A program made the translations under genes and the position numbers. Shown here piece after piece: positions 62,032 through 64,000 of a DNA stretch of 64,000 nt. How positions within the stretch are numbered: position 1 is the first letter of the stretch; each line of letters opens with the position of its first letter. Below the pieces are notes generated by a model. That model searched no databases. It saw only the letters and a list, made by a program, of their open reading frames with translations, and had not been told where the DNA came from. The stretch is taken from contig JAIUNR010000001.1 in assembly GCA_020161575.1 (NCBI GenBank), positions 124,001-188,000 of the forward strand, written 5' to 3'. This stretch comes from Pseudomonadota bacterium. Lineage in GTDB: Bacteria; Pseudomonadota; Alphaproteobacteria; Rhizobiales; Beijerinckiaceae.

Positions 62032-64000
62032 TCAGCTATCCTTGTCTTCCGGTCGGGCGCGGAAATAATCGTCGGTGGTGACGACACGCGGGCGCTCCGG
62101 CCCGCCATAGGGATCAAACCCCTGCACGCTCGCGGTCTCGATGCGGCATTCCTCGCAATAGCCGATGAGTTTCAGCCTGTCGGCATTGGGGCCGGAGAAC
62201 ATCCAGTGCTGGCCGGCAAGCTTGCCCTTGATCTTCTCGATGGTGGAGCGGGTGCCGAAAAGCTTGCCGCATTTGTCGCAAGGATAGGGTTCTTCCTGCT
62301 TGAGCGAGACCGGCGGCGCGCCGATGGCGGCGAAGTCGAGCCGGGGGGCGAGCGTGATCGCCTTTTCCGGGCAGGTCGGCGCGCAAAGCCCGCATTGCAC
62401 GCAAAGATCCTCCTGAAAACGCAGTTCCGGCTGATCGGGATTGGCCGAAAGCGCGGCACTCGGGCAGGCCGAGACACAGGACAGGCAGAGCGTGCAGGCA
62501 GCCTGATCGACGTTGATTGTTCCGAAGGGCGCGCCTTGCGGCAGCGTGATGCGTGCCGGCTTCTCGGGCGCATGGGCGTGCCATTCGCGCAAGGCCAGCA
62601 TCATCACCTGCCGCTTGCCGCCGGCTGGCGCGAAACTGGCGGCGGGGGAGGCGAATGCCTCGCGCGGCATCCCGCGCAGGGCGGTGAGCAGGGCGTCGGG
62701 ATCATCCGCCTGAAGGACGCGGAAGGCTTCGTCCTCATAACCCAGCGCGGGCAGGATCGGCGCGACCAGCGCCGCAAGGCGATGGAGCGCGGCCAGATCG
62801 TGTTTTGGTTTTTCGCGCGCGAGAATGACGATTCCGGTCGCGCCATAGGCATAGGCCGCGGCGATCTCCGCGAGCGAGAGCTGCGTCGTCTCGTTGATCT
62901 CGACCGGAAGGACGCGCGCGGGCAGCCCGTCGCCGAAGCGGGCGAGGGCGTCGATGAGCGGCAGGCCGTGCCCGGCATCATGGAAGAGGAGAAGCGGCGC
63001 CTCGCCTCCGGCCGCGCCATATCCACGCAGCAGGACGCGCAGATGGTTCATCAGGTCGTTGGTCGAGGGCAGGGCATAGGCGGCGGCGCCTGTCGGGCAG
63101 GCGGAAGCACAGGAGCCGCAACCGGCGCAGATCGCCGGATCGATCGAGACCTTGTCGCCCGCCGGAGTGATCGCCCCTGTGGGGCAAAGATCGAGGCAGC
63201 GCGTGCAGCCCGTGATTTTCGAGCGCGAATGCGCGCAAAGATCGGAATCGAAGGTGATGTATTTCGGTTTGTCGAACGTGCCGACAAGATCGCGTGCTTT
63301 GGCGAGAACTCCCTCGACCGCGAGGGGATTGCCCGGATCGGCGCGAAGATAGCCGTCACGCAGGCTGTCGGCGGAGATCAGCGGTGGATCGCCGGTCAGG
63401 TCGATGATGAGATCGCAGCGCGAGCGTGCGCCGTTCTTCATCGCGTCGAAACGCAGATTGCCGCGCGAGGAAGGCGCGGCGAGGGCGAAATCATCCACCA
63501 CCAGTTCGAAGGCGCCGAGATAGCCTTTCGCCTCGCGGATGCGTCCGCGCGCGAGAGGGAAATCACGCCGGGGCGGGGGGGCGACGTCGCGGGGCTCTTT
63601 CAGCAGGACGGTGATGTCGAGTGTGTCGGCGAGGCGCTGCCCGGCCTCGATCGCGCCTGCGTCACGGCCATAGACGAGCGCCACGCCCTCGCTCCCGAGC
63701 GTGACGAACGGCAGGGCAGGCGGCGGCAGGCGCGCGGCGGCGATCAGCGCTGCCATTTTCGGCCCCGCCGCGATGCTTTCGCTCGACCAGCCGGCACGGT
63801 CGCGGATATCGACGAAGCGGACATCGCGGTCAAAACCCAGGGCCTCAAGCTCCGCGCCAAGGCTCGCCTCCTCCTGCTTGCAGGCGATGGTGACGTTGGC
63901 GACCTTGAGCGCGCTCGCGAGCTTGTGCTTTTCCGTCCCGCAAAGCTGGGAACAGGCGACGACCTTGCCGGCGTTCAGCGCTTTCCCGATGCTGGCCGTA
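62032..64000 (-). CDS. Multi-cluster 4Fe-4S binding protein (5' end beyond the window)
   Basis: At least 655 residues; the frame continues open past the Met at 63756 to the right edge (encoding, for example, GKVVACSQLCG and KQEEASLGAEL), so the true start lies outside. Four ferredoxin-type clusters are visible: CTRCLDLCP, CAGCGSCASACP, CTLCLSCVSACP and CVQCGLCAPTCP. A C-terminal CDKCG and CEEC pair could bind zinc. It is probably an electron-transfer protein; similar genes in Rhizobiales stand beside molybdoenzyme (formate dehydrogenase) maturation genes, but that is not testable here. Confidence 0.88.
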   Translation of the reverse strand, partial: TASIGKALNAGKVVACSQLCGTEKHKLASALKVANVTIACKQEEASLGAELEALGFDRDVRFVDIRDRAGWSSESIAAGPKMAALIAAARLPPPALPFVTLGSEGVALVYGRDAGAIEAGQRLADTLDITVLLKEPRDVAPPPRRDFPLARGRIREAKGYLGAFELVVDDFALAAPSSRGNLRFDAMKNGARSRCDLIIDLTGDPPLISADSLRDGYLRADPGNPLAVEGVLAKARDLVGTFDKPKYITFDSDLCAHSRSKITGCTRCLDLCPTGAITPAGDKVSIDPAICAGCGSCASACPTGAAAYALPSTNDLMNHLRVLLRGYGAAGGEAPLLLFHDAGHGLPLIDALARFGDGLPARVLPVEINETTQLSLAEIAAAYAYGATGIVILAREKPKHDLAALHRLAALVAPILPALGYEDEAFRVLQADDPDALLTALRGMPREAFASPAASFAPAGGKRQVMMLALREWHAHAPEKPARITLPQGAPFGTINVDQAACTLCLSCVSACPSAALSANPDQPELRFQEDLCVQCGLCAPTCPEKAITLAPRLDFAAIGAPPVSLKQEEPYPCDKCGKLFGTRSTIEKIKGKLAGQHWMFSGPNADRLKLIGYCEECRIETASVQGFDPYGGPERPRVVTTDDYFRARPEDKDS

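Overview
The window reads as one contiguous piece of a high-GC alphaproteobacterial chromosome, most likely Hyphomicrobiales (Rhizobiales). Pointers are a homospermidine synthase downstream of an ornithine decarboxylase, a membrane-anchored CycM-type cytochrome beside kdsB and pheA, an SRP RNA-dnaX-ybaB-recR block, a Zur-type box in front of a His-rich zinc operon, and short dispersed palindromic repeats of the kind scattered through these genomes. The family cannot be fixed from the sequence alone. I see no prophage, transposase, CRISPR array, tRNA or rRNA; base composition and codon use look even. It is mainly housekeeping and transport DNA, with interest in its regulatory structures and a few odd proteins.

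Layout. 1-9 kb: end of an SPFH/NfeD membrane pair, a MarR regulator divergent from an alpha/beta hydrolase over a twin-palindrome operator, hemH, a secreted 5'-nucleotidase, a PaaK-like ligase, a GNAT acetyltransferase, a 2-hydroxyacid dehydrogenase and a second MarR. 9-13 kb: polyamine cluster, with a structured leader RNA (three-way junction plus possible attenuator) ahead of ornithine decarboxylase, then a GNAT gene and homospermidine synthase. 13.5-21 kb: metal block on the minus strand. A Zur-like box precedes a His-rich membrane peptide, znuC, znuB, znuA, a His-rich COG0523 GTPase and a WD40 protein; upstream of the box lie DUF1007, a NicO-type transporter and a small membrane protein.

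21-33 kb: a fused indolepyruvate:ferredoxin oxidoreductase, a Crp/Fnr regulator, then an acyl-CoA synthetase with a complete Liv-type ABC importer. This could take up, activate and oxidise aromatic or branched-chain acids or amino acids. 33-35 kb: a 17-copy heptanucleotide repeat starting at the stop codon of one of two tandem half-size permeases, and a DUF533 protein. 35-43 kb: dapD, a HAD phosphatase, recR, ybaB, dnaX, the SRP RNA, a HIT protein, nudC, pheA, kdsB and the CycM-type cytochrome.

44-52 kb: a YejABEF-type peptide importer, phosphomannomutase/phosphoglucomutase and a HAD hydrolase. 52-58 kb: a LuxR-type regulator whose receiver lacks the phosphorylation residues, a small exported protein, a quinone oxidoreductase, a GlcD-like FAD dehydrogenase, gabD and a YeiH-family transporter. 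59-64 kb: an orphan solute-binding protein, a TusA-like protein, a WD40-cytochrome c fusion, a dispersed repeat, and a multi-cluster 4Fe-4S protein that runs off the right edge.
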